The notes under the pieces were generated by a model. That model was not told the origin of the DNA, did not search any database, and was given only the letters and a program-made list of their open reading frames with translations. From Sulfurovum sp. (GTDB lineage Bacteria; Campylobacterota; Campylobacteria; Campylobacterales; Sulfurovaceae), in assembly GCA_026985755.1 (NCBI GenBank), contig JALSPX010000195.1, positions 1-33,157 on the forward strand: 33,157 nucleotides of DNA, written 5' to 3'. Both the position numbers and the translations under genes were made by a program. Shown here one piece after another: positions 1 to 7,248 of the stretch; position 1 is the first letter of the stretch, and each line of letters starts with the position of its first letter.

Positions 1-1
1 A

Positions 2-397
2 CTCTGTGAATTTAAAGATGGCTCTACAACAGCACACTTTGCAGGGGTAGATATGAAACTGCCTATTGCCTTTGCTCTACAAGGAGAAGTTACCGACGAG
101 ATACTCCCTCCTACAGATTTACTTGGTATGGGTAGTTTAGAATTTTTACCTATAGAAGCAGCACGTTATCCTATTTGGAATATTAAGGAACATATCTTAA
201 CCAACCCTCATTTAGGCGTGATAGTTAATGCTGCCAATGAAATAGCCATAGAAAAGTTTCAAAAAGAGCAATGTCGTTTTTTTGAGATGAGCGAGTTGAT
301 TTTAGATGCGTATGAGAAGTTTGGCGATGTCAAAGCCAAGAATATTGATGAGATTATTGAGATAGATGCAGAGGTAAGAAAATATGTGCAACGATAA
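2..397 (+). CDS. dxr: 1-deoxy-D-xylulose 5-phosphate reductoisomerase, C-terminal part (5' end outside the window)
   Basis: Dxr converts 1-deoxy-D-xylulose 5-phosphate to 2-C-methyl-D-erythritol 4-phosphate with NADPH, the committed step of the non-mevalonate isoprenoid pathway in the cytosol. Only the last 131 codons are present. The frame is open from base 2, so the ATG at 53 is internal. Visible family hallmarks are the segment FKDGSTTAHFAGVDMKLPI, which matches the Dxr substrate-domain region, LGSLEF-like MGSLEFLPIE, and NPHLGVIVNAANEIAIEKF, which leads into the C-terminal helical domain. The product ends with a normal TAA. The next gene follows after a REP-like palindrome, so the two need not share a transcript. 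The family call is firm; the missing N-terminus holds the NADPH-binding domain. Confidence 0.93.
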   Translation, partial: LCEFKDGSTTAHFAGVDMKLPIAFALQGEVTDEILPPTDLLGMGSLEFLPIEAARYPIWNIKEHILTNPHLGVIVNAANEIAIEKFQKEQCRFFEMSELILDAYEKFGDVKAKNIDEIIEIDAEVRKYVQR

Positions 398-401
398 ACC
401 T

Positions 402-462
402 GTAGGGGCAGACCCATGTGTCTGCCCAATATCAAGGGTCAACACACAGGTTGACCCCTACG
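402..462. repeat. REPIN-like pair of inverted GTAG-headed palindromes
   Basis: Two small hairpins lie head to head between dxr and the hydrolase gene. The left one is GTAG followed by GGGCAGAC-loop-GTCTGCCC. The right one, on the opposite strand, is CGTAG followed by GGGTCAAC-loop-GTTGACCC. GTAGGGG at 402 and CCCCTAC at 455-461 form the outer ends. The arrangement matches the known layout of REPINs. Related copies lie at 29477-29504, 30416-30441 and 31654-31727. Confidence 0.75.
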
Positions 463-471
463 AGAATACCC

Positions 472-1014
472 ATGTCAGATAAAACCCTCATACTCCACGG
501 TTGGGGAGGCTCGGATGCCCCACATTGGCAAGCAGAACTAGCCGCCGAGATAGCCAGAAACTATGGAACCGTCTCTTTCCCTCTACTAGATAACTGCCAC
601 TACCCTTCTAAAAATAGATGGGTAAAGCAAGTCAAACTATTCATTAAAGAATTTAAACCTAACACAGTGGTCTGCCACTCCTTAGCAAATACACTGTGGT
701 TTTGGCTCTGTGAAGAGGATGGAATGCCCACAATACAAAGACTATTTATGGTTTCGCCTCCTAGCCTTGCTACTGAAGACAAAACCATTAAAACCTTTTT
801 TCCCTGCCCTTTGCCACAACACCTCTATGCAAAAGAGGTACATATGATAGTCTCTGATGATGATCCGTGGGTTCAAGTAGACGAAGCTAAAAAACTAGCT
901 ACGCATTTTAATGCTATGTTTACGGTGCTTGAAGGTGCAGGACATATTAATACAGACAGTGGATATGGAAAATGGGAATGGATAGAAAAATTAATAATGA
1001 GAAATAAAAAATGA
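472..1014 (+). CDS. RBBP9/YdeN-family alpha/beta serine hydrolase
   Basis: This is a small single-domain alpha/beta hydrolase of 180 residues, expected in the cytosol, with unknown substrate. The N-terminus LILHGWGGSDAPHWQ (residues 6-20) is the oxyanion-hole HGxxG strand-loop typical of the RBBP9/YdeN group. The nucleophile is Ser70 in CHSLAN, a degenerate GxSxG elbow normal for this family. Asp130 or Asp131 in SDDDPW and His158 in GAGHIN complete the triad. I chose ATG 472 because an upstream ATG at 418 would translate the REPIN element, and homology begins at MSDKTLILHG. The last codons run into a run of heptameric repeats starting near 996, so the native C-terminus may have been replaced by repeat sequence. 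There is no operon partner clear enough to assign a pathway. Confidence 0.85.
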   Translation: MSDKTLILHGWGGSDAPHWQAELAAEIARNYGTVSFPLLDNCHYPSKNRWVKQVKLFIKEFKPNTVVCHSLANTLWFWLCEEDGMPTIQRLFMVSPPSLATEDKTIKTFFPCPLPQHLYAKEVHMIVSDDDPWVQVDEAKKLATHFNAMFTVLEGAGHINTDSGYGKWEWIEKLIMRNKK

Positions 1015-1091
1015 AAAATAACTACAAAACAAAAGCATTGCAAAGCATTGCATACCAATACTCTTCCCTATTCCCTATTCACTATTCACTT
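996..1091. repeat. Inverted heptamer repeat cluster with an internal 10-bp tandem duplication
   Basis: From 996 the sequence reads in steps of seven: AATGAGA, AATAAAA, AATGAAA, AATAACT. After a 40-bp spacer the opposite-strand version follows at 1064-1091: TTCCCTA, TTCCCTA, TTCACTA, TTCACTT. Within the spacer AAAGCATTGC is duplicated in tandem at 1032-1051. The first arm overlaps the 3' end of the hydrolase gene. A similar heptamer run is found at 32204-32231. Confidence 0.7.
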
Positions 1092-1111
1092 CTTCATCAG
1101 GAGCACTCCTC

Positions 1112-2125
1112 ATGATACTAAGCATAGAGAGTTCATGCGACGACAGCTCCATAGCTATCACTGAAATAGCTACAAAAAAACTCATTTACCATAAAAAAAT
1201 CTCTCAAGAAGCATTGCACTCATGCTATGGCGGGGTAGTGCCCGAACTTGCTTCGAGGCTTCATGCTGTAGCACTACCAGAGATACTCAAAGAGACCAAG
1301 CCCTACTTTGACATACTCAAAGCCATTGCAGTGACCAATCAACCAGGGCTTGGGGTTACGCTTTTAGAGGGTATTGCGATGGCAAAAACCTTAGCAGTAT
1401 TGCTAGATATCCCTCTCATCCCTGTGCATCATCTAAAAGGGCATATCTACTCCTTATTCATCGAAAGAGAATCTACCCTACCCCTACTTGTACTTCTCAT
1501 CTCTGGAGGGCATACACAGGTCATACGGGTAGAAAGTTTTGAGCGTATGGAGATACTGGCTACTTCCATGGATGATTCTGTGGGAGAAAGCTTCGATAAA
1601 TGCGCCAAAATGATGGGCTTAGGCTACCCTGGTGGTCCCCTTATTGAAGCCCTTGCCCTAAAAGGGGATGAAAATCGTTTTGATCTTCCTGTACCCCTAC
1701 GCAATTCACCACTCATCGCCTTTTCTCTCTCTGGGCTTAAAAATGCTGTACGTCTTAAAGTAGAAGCTTGTGGTGGCAAAGAAAAAATGACAGAACAAGA
1801 CAAAGCAGATCTCTCTGCCTCTTTTCAAAAAGCAGTCAAACTTCACCTCTTGCAAAAAAGTAAAAAAATCTTTGCAAAAGAGCCCATCAAAGATTTTGCT
1901 ATTGTAGGTGGAGCTTCTGCAAACAAGTACCTACGCAATGCCTACGAAAAGCTCTGTCAGGAATTTGGTAAAACCATGCATGTTGCACCTCTGGAATACT
2001 GTTCAGATAATGCAGCAATGATAGGTCGCTATGCACTAGATGCTTATACTAAAGAACAATTTATTGATCCCCACAAAATCGATATTGTGAGTACCAAAAA
2101 ACAACAAAGTGGTATGCTACTCTAG
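1112..2125 (+). CDS. tsaD: tRNA N6-adenosine threonylcarbamoyltransferase
   Basis: TsaD transfers the threonylcarbamoyl group from threonylcarbamoyl-AMP to A37 of ANN-decoding tRNAs, working with TsaB and TsaE in the cytosol. The 337-residue length is normal. Seen here are the ASKHA-fold start MILSIESSCDDSS, the metal-binding HxxxH motif as H107-LKG-H111, the nucleotide loop LLISGGHTQ near residues 128-136, SVGESFDKCAKMMGLGYPGGP, and the C-terminal GGASANKYLR and CSDNAAMIGR motifs. The start is the ATG directly before the conserved ILSIESSCDD, with a GGAG-type ribosome site (CAGGAGCACTCCTC) upstream. It stands between a heptamer repeat and gyrB with gaps of about 100 bp on each side, so it may be transcribed alone. 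The gene is essential in most bacteria. Confidence 0.97.
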   Translation: MILSIESSCDDSSIAITEIATKKLIYHKKISQEALHSCYGGVVPELASRLHAVALPEILKETKPYFDILKAIAVTNQPGLGVTLLEGIAMAKTLAVLLDIPLIPVHHLKGHIYSLFIERESTLPLLVLLISGGHTQVIRVESFERMEILATSMDDSVGESFDKCAKMMGLGYPGGPLIEALALKGDENRFDLPVPLRNSPLIAFSLSGLKNAVRLKVEACGGKEKMTEQDKADLSASFQKAVKLHLLQKSKKIFAKEPIKDFAIVGGASANKYLRNAYEKLCQEFGKTMHVAPLEYCSDNAAMIGRYALDAYTKEQFIDPHKIDIVSTKKQQSGMLL

Positions 2126-2227
2126 TTCTTTTGCAGAAGCCTTTCTCTCGCACTTTTTTCAAGGGCATACCTAAGGTAATTTTAGATAAAATAATTACTC
2201 TTATAAACCCACCCAAGGAAGTATGAC

Positions 2228-4543
2228 ATGGCAGAATATGGTGCTAGTAATATTAAAGTCCTCAAAGGACTAGAAGCGGTAAGAAAAAGACCAGGAATGT
2301 ACATTGGTGACACCTCGACAAAAGGGCTCCACCACCTTGTCTACGAAGTTGTAGACAACTCCATCGATGAAGCGATGGCAGGATACTGTGATACCATCAA
2401 AGTTACACTGACTAAAGCAGGTTCTGCTATTATCGAAGATAACGGTCGTGGTATCCCTGTTACGGAACACCCTACAGAAAAAATCTCTGCTGCTACTGTT
2501 GTACTTACCGTGCTTCACGCTGGTGGTAAATTTGACAAAGACACCTACAAAGTATCTGGTGGACTTCATGGGGTTGGGGTCTCTGTTGTCAATGCACTCT
2601 CAAAAGATTTACACCTTACTGTCTTTAAGGACAAAGAAGTACATACACAAAGTTTTAAAGGGGGTATCCCTACAGATGTACTTGTCTCTGGAGACAAAAC
2701 AAACAAACATGGTACAAAAATAGAATTCTTCCCAGATGACTCTATCTTTACAGAAACTGTCACTTTCCAAAAAGAGATCTTGATGAAACGGTTTAAAGAA
2801 CTCTGTTATTTGAACCCTAAAATCACTATCGACTTTAGAGATGAACGCGATGGTACCAAAGAGATATTTCACTTTGAAGGGGGTATCAAACAGTTTGTAG
2901 AAGATATGAACACCAAAGAGCCCATTTCAAGTGCACAGTTTTTTCAAGGAAAAGCAGATGACATTGAAATAGATATCGCACTTATGTATTGCGATGCTGA
3001 CTCTGAAAAGTCACTCTCTTTTGTTAATAATATTAAGACGCCAGAAGGAGGTACCCATGAAGCAGGATTTAGGGCAGGACTTACACGTTCTATGGCATCA
3101 TATATCTCTAAAAATGCGAACGCTAAAGAGAAAAACACAAAAATTACTGGCGATGATTGTAAAGAGGGGCTTATTGCCATCGTCTCTGTACGTGTACCTG
3201 AACCGCAGTTTGAGGGACAAACCAAGGGTAAATTGGGCTCTTCTTACGTCCGCCCTTTAGTACAAAAATTCTTCTCTGAAAACTTTAACAAATATTTGGA
3301 AGAGAACCCACTCGAAGCAAAAGCTATCATGGCACAAGTACTTTTGGCTGCTCGTGGTAGAGATGCTGCCAAACGTGCAAAAGACCTTGTAAAACGTAAA
3401 GATTCTATGAGCATTGGTACCCTACCAGGTAAACTTGCAGACTGTCAAAGTAAAGACCCTGCGCTTTCAGAAATCTATCTGGTGGAAGGGGACTCTGCTG
3501 GAGGTTCTGCGAAACAAGGACGTGACAGAGTCTTCCAAGCGATTTTACCACTCAAGGGTAAAATTTTAAATGTTGAAAAAGCACGTTTAGAGAAAATTTT
3601 AAAATCAGACGAAATTAAAAACATGATTACTGCACTTGGATGTGGGATTGGTGATGAATTTGATGAAGAAAAATTACGTTACCACAAGGTTATTATCATG
3701 ACCGATGCCGATGTCGATGGTAGTCATATTCAGACACTACTTATGACCTTCTTCTACAGATTTTTAAGACCTATCATCGAAAAAGGTTATCTCTATTTAG
3801 CGCAACCACCATTGTATCGCTATAAAAAAGGGAAAAATGAGATCTATCTCAAAGATGAGAAAGCCCTCAATGACTACCTTATTGAAAATGGTATTACGGT
3901 TATCGAAAGCACAACCATGGGACAAGCTGACTTGGTTGAACTCTTTAAATTGGTAGCATACTACCGTATGACACTCAAAGAGATAGAAAAACGTTTTGCT
4001 CTACCTGAAGTGCTACGCTATATGATAGAAAACCCTGATGTGGTAGGTACGGATAATAAAGCATTGGCAAAAACTATTGAAGCCTACATAGCAGAACTAG
4101 GCTACAATATCCTAAATAAAACAGTGACAGATGATGTCATTCACCTCTTTGTGCAAACCAATGATGGACTTGAAGAGCTCATCGTAGATGATATTCTCTT
4201 TACAAATCCTCACTACAATGAAGCTATCCATATCCACCAAAAAATACAAGAACATATTACCGATGAATTTAAAGACCAAGATTTATTGGCACTCTTTGAA
4301 GAGGTAGAATCAAGTGCAAAAAAAGGTGCCTATATTCAACGCTACAAAGGTCTAGGTGAGATGAACCCTGAACAACTTTGGGAAACCACTATGACACCAG
4401 AAAACAGAAGACTTTTACAAGTCAAAATTGGTGATGAAGAATCTGCATCAGATACCTTTGTACTCTTTATGGGTGATGAAGTGGAACCAAGAAGAAACTA
4501 TATTGAAAGCCATGCTAAAGATGTCAAGCATTTGGATGTGTAA
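2228..4543 (+). CDS. gyrB: DNA gyrase subunit B
   Basis: GyrB is the ATPase subunit of the type IIA topoisomerase that introduces negative supercoils together with GyrA. At 771 residues it has the standard single-insert length. The GHKL ATPase domain shows YEVVDNSIDEA, DNGRGIP and GGLHGVGVSVVNALS. The transducer region follows. The TOPRIM domain has EGDSAGGSAKQGRDR and the metal-binding DADVDGSHI. The C-terminal tail has QRYKGLGEMNPEQLWETTM, used for GyrA contact. The ribosome site AAGGAAG lies just before the ATG. The stop codon overlaps the next gene's start in a TAATG, so the downstream GGDEF/EAL-like protein is translationally coupled to it. In many Campylobacterota gyrB follows dnaA-dnaN; here it follows tsaD instead, so that block has been rearranged. 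Confidence 0.98.
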   Translation: MAEYGASNIKVLKGLEAVRKRPGMYIGDTSTKGLHHLVYEVVDNSIDEAMAGYCDTIKVTLTKAGSAIIEDNGRGIPVTEHPTEKISAATVVLTVLHAGGKFDKDTYKVSGGLHGVGVSVVNALSKDLHLTVFKDKEVHTQSFKGGIPTDVLVSGDKTNKHGTKIEFFPDDSIFTETVTFQKEILMKRFKELCYLNPKITIDFRDERDGTKEIFHFEGGIKQFVEDMNTKEPISSAQFFQGKADDIEIDIALMYCDADSEKSLSFVNNIKTPEGGTHEAGFRAGLTRSMASYISKNANAKEKNTKITGDDCKEGLIAIVSVRVPEPQFEGQTKGKLGSSYVRPLVQKFFSENFNKYLEENPLEAKAIMAQVLLAARGRDAAKRAKDLVKRKDSMSIGTLPGKLADCQSKDPALSEIYLVEGDSAGGSAKQGRDRVFQAILPLKGKILNVEKARLEKILKSDEIKNMITALGCGIGDEFDEEKLRYHKVIIMTDADVDGSHIQTLLMTFFYRFLRPIIEKGYLYLAQPPLYRYKKGKNEIYLKDEKALNDYLIENGITVIESTTMGQADLVELFKLVAYYRMTLKEIEKRFALPEVLRYMIENPDVVGTDNKALAKTIEAYIAELGYNILNKTVTDDVIHLFVQTNDGLEELIVDDILFTNPHYNEAIHIHQKIQEHITDEFKDQDLLALFEEVESSAKKGAYIQRYKGLGEMNPEQLWETTMTPENRRLLQVKIGDEESASDTFVLFMGDEVEPRRNYIESHAKDVKHLDV

Positions 4544-5961
4544 TGCTGCTATCTGAACGAGAAGAAAGAGGTCGTAGATTTAAACTGGCACTACGTGCAG
4601 GTATACCTGTGTTGCTTCTCGTTTTTTTGGTATTTTACTCACTCTTCATCCAAGAGGGTGATTTTAAATTCACCCCACTCAATGGATTTTTAATTGCAGG
4701 TATTACATTTATTACAGTCTATTTTAACTACTTTTTAATAGACATGAGTGTCCGAGAGACTATGCTTGACAATACCACACATAGTTTTAATGAACAAGCT
4801 TTTATTTCGAAACTACAAGCGTATCAACCAAAATCACTTATTTTACTTGTGGTAGACAATCTCTATACAATCAATGAAAACTACAGTGCTAAAAAGGTTG
4901 ACTCTCTCCTTTATACCATTATTCAAGAGCTTAATATAACATTAAACCAATATGGACTAAGTGACTCACTCATAGGTAGAAGATATGGTGCAGAATTTCT
5001 TGTATCCATCAATAAAGAGGGCTATGATATTAAAGAGATTTTTGAAACCTTTATCGAAAAAAATAAAGTACTGCAAGATATTGAAGTAGATTATGCTTTT
5101 TCTGCTGTGACAGATACAGAAGGAGATATAGAACAGATTCTTGGTAGATTAAAAGATTTACTTAAATCCTCTCATCGCACAAGCGGAAAGTCTGAAAATA
5201 TACAAAATGCTCAAGATCTAAGCAAACTAGAAGAGGATATTGTTGAAGCACTTAAAACAAAACAGTTTAAATTAACATTTAGACCCCTTCAAAATACAAA
5301 AAATAATCAAATAGAAATTTATGAAACTGTCTCAAAACTTATCTCAAAAGATCATAAAGAAATCCTGCCTAGAGTCTACTTACCTGTTATCAATAGATTG
5401 GACTTAGGTGTAGATTATGACCTTGCACTTGTTGAACATATCATCAAACTTCTGCCTCTTATAGATCCAAAAATTTCTTTTACATTTAACCTCTCTCCTT
5501 TTTCACTAAGAAACAAACGCTTTCAGGAGAAATTTTTTACTCTTTTAGAAGAAATCAATATAGACCCTTCACGTCTCATTATTCAACTCTATGAGAGAAA
5601 AACACACCATGATCTTAGTGGATATTTCAAAACACTTTCTACTTATAGACGAAAAGGTGTACGCATCTGTATTGATAACTTTGGTTCATCTAATGCCTCT
5701 ATGGAATATATGAAACATTTTAAATTCGATATGGTTCAGTTTGACAGAGATTATGTGAGTAACCTTCATGATCATACAAGCATATCAATGCTTACTTCTC
5801 TTACAAACATGTCAAAAGATTTAAATATTACAACGGTTGCCAAGTGGGTAGACAAAGAGAGCCAAAAGGAAAAGCTCACATCTCTTGGTATTGATTATGT
5901 ACAAGGATATGGTATAGATAAACCTCTGAGCGAACAAGAACTACTCGTAACATATAACTAG
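4543..5961 (+). CDS. Membrane protein with degenerate GGDEF and EAL domains
   Basis: This 472-residue protein has two predicted membrane segments (about 20-36 and 48-66), then a decayed GGDEF domain and an EAL fold. The GGDEF signature is replaced by R147-YGAEF, so cyclase activity is unlikely. In the EAL domain several ligands remain: Glu261 (YETV in place of EAL), Asn316 (NLS), Glu351 and Gln454 (QGY). However DDFG is DNFG (378-381), the catalytic Lys position is Gln399 (VQFD), and AEGVE is AKWVD (433-437). I infer a non-catalytic membrane-bound sensor or scaffold, possibly one that binds a nucleotide. Its start overlaps the gyrB stop by one base (TAATG), implying coupled translation. It is followed after 10 bp by queF, so the three probably form one operon. 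No partner or ligand can be named. Confidence 0.85.
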   Translation: MLLSEREERGRRFKLALRAGIPVLLLVFLVFYSLFIQEGDFKFTPLNGFLIAGITFITVYFNYFLIDMSVRETMLDNTTHSFNEQAFISKLQAYQPKSLILLVVDNLYTINENYSAKKVDSLLYTIIQELNITLNQYGLSDSLIGRRYGAEFLVSINKEGYDIKEIFETFIEKNKVLQDIEVDYAFSAVTDTEGDIEQILGRLKDLLKSSHRTSGKSENIQNAQDLSKLEEDIVEALKTKQFKLTFRPLQNTKNNQIEIYETVSKLISKDHKEILPRVYLPVINRLDLGVDYDLALVEHIIKLLPLIDPKISFTFNLSPFSLRNKRFQEKFFTLLEEINIDPSRLIIQLYERKTHHDLSGYFKTLSTYRRKGVRICIDNFGSSNASMEYMKHFKFDMVQFDRDYVSNLHDHTSISMLTSLTNMSKDLNITTVAKWVDKESQKEKLTSLGIDYVQGYGIDKPLSEQELLVTYN

Positions 5962-5971
5962 AAAGGCAGAT

Positions 5972-6349
5972 ATGAAATACGGTGAAAAAGAGATACAAGC
6001 GTTTGACATCAATGCAAAAGAAAACTTTTGGCCAAATGAGCATCAAAAAAATTATACGATAAATATAGAGTTACCTGAATTCATGTGTCTTTGCCCTCGT
6101 TCAGGTTATCCAGATTTTGCAACACTAAAACTAAGCTATGAGCCTGATGAAAAAGTCATTGAACTTAAAGCACTTAAACTTTATATCAATTCATTTATGT
6201 ATAGGCACATTTCACATGAAAATGCTAGCAATGAAATTTATGATGCACTCTATCATAAGCTCAAGCCTAAATCGATGAAACTTATCGCAGACTTCAATCC
6301 TAGAGGAAATGTACATACGGTTATTGAGATAGATAGTACAAAAAACTAA
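5972..6349 (+). CDS. queF: NADPH-dependent 7-cyano-7-deazaguanine reductase
   Basis: QueF reduces preQ0 to preQ1 with two NADPH in the queuosine tRNA-modification pathway. At 125 residues this is the short unimodular type, which assembles into a tunnel-fold multimer. The nucleophile is Cys41 in CLCPRSGYPDFAT with the acid Asp48. The family's diagnostic motif for NADPH and preQ0 binding is E64-LKALKLY-71. The C-terminal FNPRGNVHTVIEI is also typical. The gene lies 10 bp after the GGDEF/EAL-like gene with AAGGCAG as ribosome site, so it belongs to the gyrB transcript. The palindromic operator of the next gene starts at 6350, right after its stop codon. Confidence 0.96.
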   Translation: MKYGEKEIQAFDINAKENFWPNEHQKNYTINIELPEFMCLCPRSGYPDFATLKLSYEPDEKVIELKALKLYINSFMYRHISHENASNEIYDALYHKLKPKSMKLIADFNPRGNVHTVIEIDSTKN

Positions 6350-6374
6350 AAAATATGTCTATATGACATATTTT
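6350..6374. promoter_or_regulatory. 25-bp perfect palindromic operator upstream of the small CI-type regulator
   Basis: The site is AAAATATGTC, five bases, then GACATATTTT: ten-base half-sites that are exact reverse complements. It starts right after the queF stop codon and ends about 23 bp before a TATGAT -10-like box (6398-6403). Its spacing therefore suits a repressor of the gene at 6432. The same 25-bp layout, with one half-site identical, recurs at 30214-30238 before a paralogous repressor gene. It may double as a weak queF terminator. Confidence 0.7.
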
Positions 6375-6431
6375 TACCCTTTTCCTTCAAATTATATTAT
6401 GATACTCCTATAGTTTATACAAAGGACAGAC

Positions 6432-6686
6432 ATGATAGATTTTGATGAAGTGATGCAACGTATGCGCAGTATACTCTCAACACAAATTAAAAAAAAGAAA
6501 ATACTCGATAAAGATATAGCCATAGCACTCCAAATAGACCCACAAAACTATGCCGTAATTAAACGTAGAAAAAGAGTACCTCTTGAAGCTATCGTTTATT
6601 TTTCAAAAACCCATAAACTCAATGTCAACTGGATACTCTTTTCTCAAAAACCCAAATATTTGACATCGCTATATCTTGATAAATAA
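6432..6686 (+). CDS. Stand-alone CI-type helix-turn-helix protein, paralogue of the S24 repressor at 29501-30154
   Basis: The product has 84 residues and consists of a phage CI-type helix-turn-helix domain only. DKDIAIALQIDPQNYAVIKRR (about 24-44) is the predicted helix-turn-helix. A gap-free hand alignment of about 70 residues with the N-terminus of the S24 repressor at 29501-30154 gives 25 identities. These include the shared VNW..F..Q that ends the domain. It lacks any S24 peptidase or dimerisation domain. It is preceded by the palindrome at 6350-6374, which is shared with that paralogue, and has AAAGGAC as ribosome site. I infer autoregulation and possible competition with the full-length repressor for common operators. 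Its 3' end overlaps the convergent gene by 18 bp. It could instead be a truncated repressor remnant, but the intact operator and ribosome site argue for function. Confidence 0.8.
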   Translation: MIDFDEVMQRMRSILSTQIKKKKILDKDIAIALQIDPQNYAVIKRRKRVPLEAIVYFSKTHKLNVNWILFSQKPKYLTSLYLDK

Positions 6687-7034
6687 AATATAGCGTTGCT
6701 CCTCATCATTTTTACCAAACCCCACTATCTCCATATCATTATACTGTGCATTTACATCCATTTTAAGCATATACATCATCGCATCCATATCAAGTATTAA
6801 AAGAGAAGGGATAAGCTCTCCTATAGTGAGTCTTGTATCACTACCATCTATTTCAAAACATAACGCTTTGGCTATTTTATCTATATGGTAAGTATTCAAT
6901 GGTGCTTCACCCGCATAAATAAGTTTTGAACTATCATTGGCATCTGTTTTAAGTAACCCAGCAGTCACTGTGTACCCCTCATGATTCCCTATCTGCTCAC
7001 GTACATCTTCTATGAGGTCTATGATGTATTTCAT
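6669..7034 (-). CDS. Conserved-looking hypothetical protein
   Basis: I do not recognise this 121-residue protein. It starts MKYIIDLIEDVREQIGNHEGY with the ribosome site AAGGAT eight bases upstream. It has no signal peptide or membrane segment, and shows alternating charged and hydrophobic stretches with a central LTIGELIPSLLILDMDAMMYMLKMDV that looks alpha-helical. The C-terminus EEQRYILFIKI resembles a final beta-strand. It is convergent with the small helix-turn-helix gene and overlaps it by 18 bp, so transcripts of the two would be antisense over their ends. It has the codon use and A/T bias of its neighbours, with no sign of foreign origin. A real gene is likely; its function is unknown. 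Confidence 0.7.
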   Translation of the reverse strand: MKYIIDLIEDVREQIGNHEGYTVTAGLLKTDANDSSKLIYAGEAPLNTYHIDKIAKALCFEIDGSDTRLTIGELIPSLLILDMDAMMYMLKMDVNAQYNDMEIVGFGKNDEEQRYILFIKI

Positions 7035-7132
7035 TTTTATCCTTCAGTATTACATTTAAATACTAATATAAAATAATCGTAATTATCTTAAAATAATATT
7101 TTTCTACCTGTCCGTAATGGTTAAGTTCGGAG

Positions 7133-7242
7133 TTAATTTACTGTAGATTTTGTCGAATGGGGATTTACGTAGTGAGAGAGCTTACATTCAGTAAGTGACC
7201 GAACGGAGTAAACCCCATTCGGTGAAATATGCAGTGAAGAAA
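7133..7242 (-). repeat. About 110-nt imperfect inverted repeat just downstream of fusA
   Basis: The left arm (7133-7168) and right arm (7208-7242) are near reverse complements. The most perfect part is CGAATGGGGATTTAC at 7154-7168 against GTAAACCCCATTCG at 7208-7221, with one bulged A. Pairing continues outward, with mismatches, to the ends. A smaller CTTAC/GTAAG hairpin lies in the loop. The element begins 7 bp after the fusA stop, so fusA mRNA would fold it. Neither arm is followed by a strong T-run. It could be a transcript-end structure or a dispersed palindromic element. Confidence 0.6.
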
Positions 7243-7248
7243 CCCGTC

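Noticed and set aside
402..462. CRISPR repeat
   Set aside because: The palindromes are scattered singly or in inverted pairs, with no regular spacers and no cas genes in the window.
418..471. In-frame upstream start extending the serine hydrolase
   Set aside because: The extension would translate the REPIN element, and the conserved fold begins at the ATG at 472.
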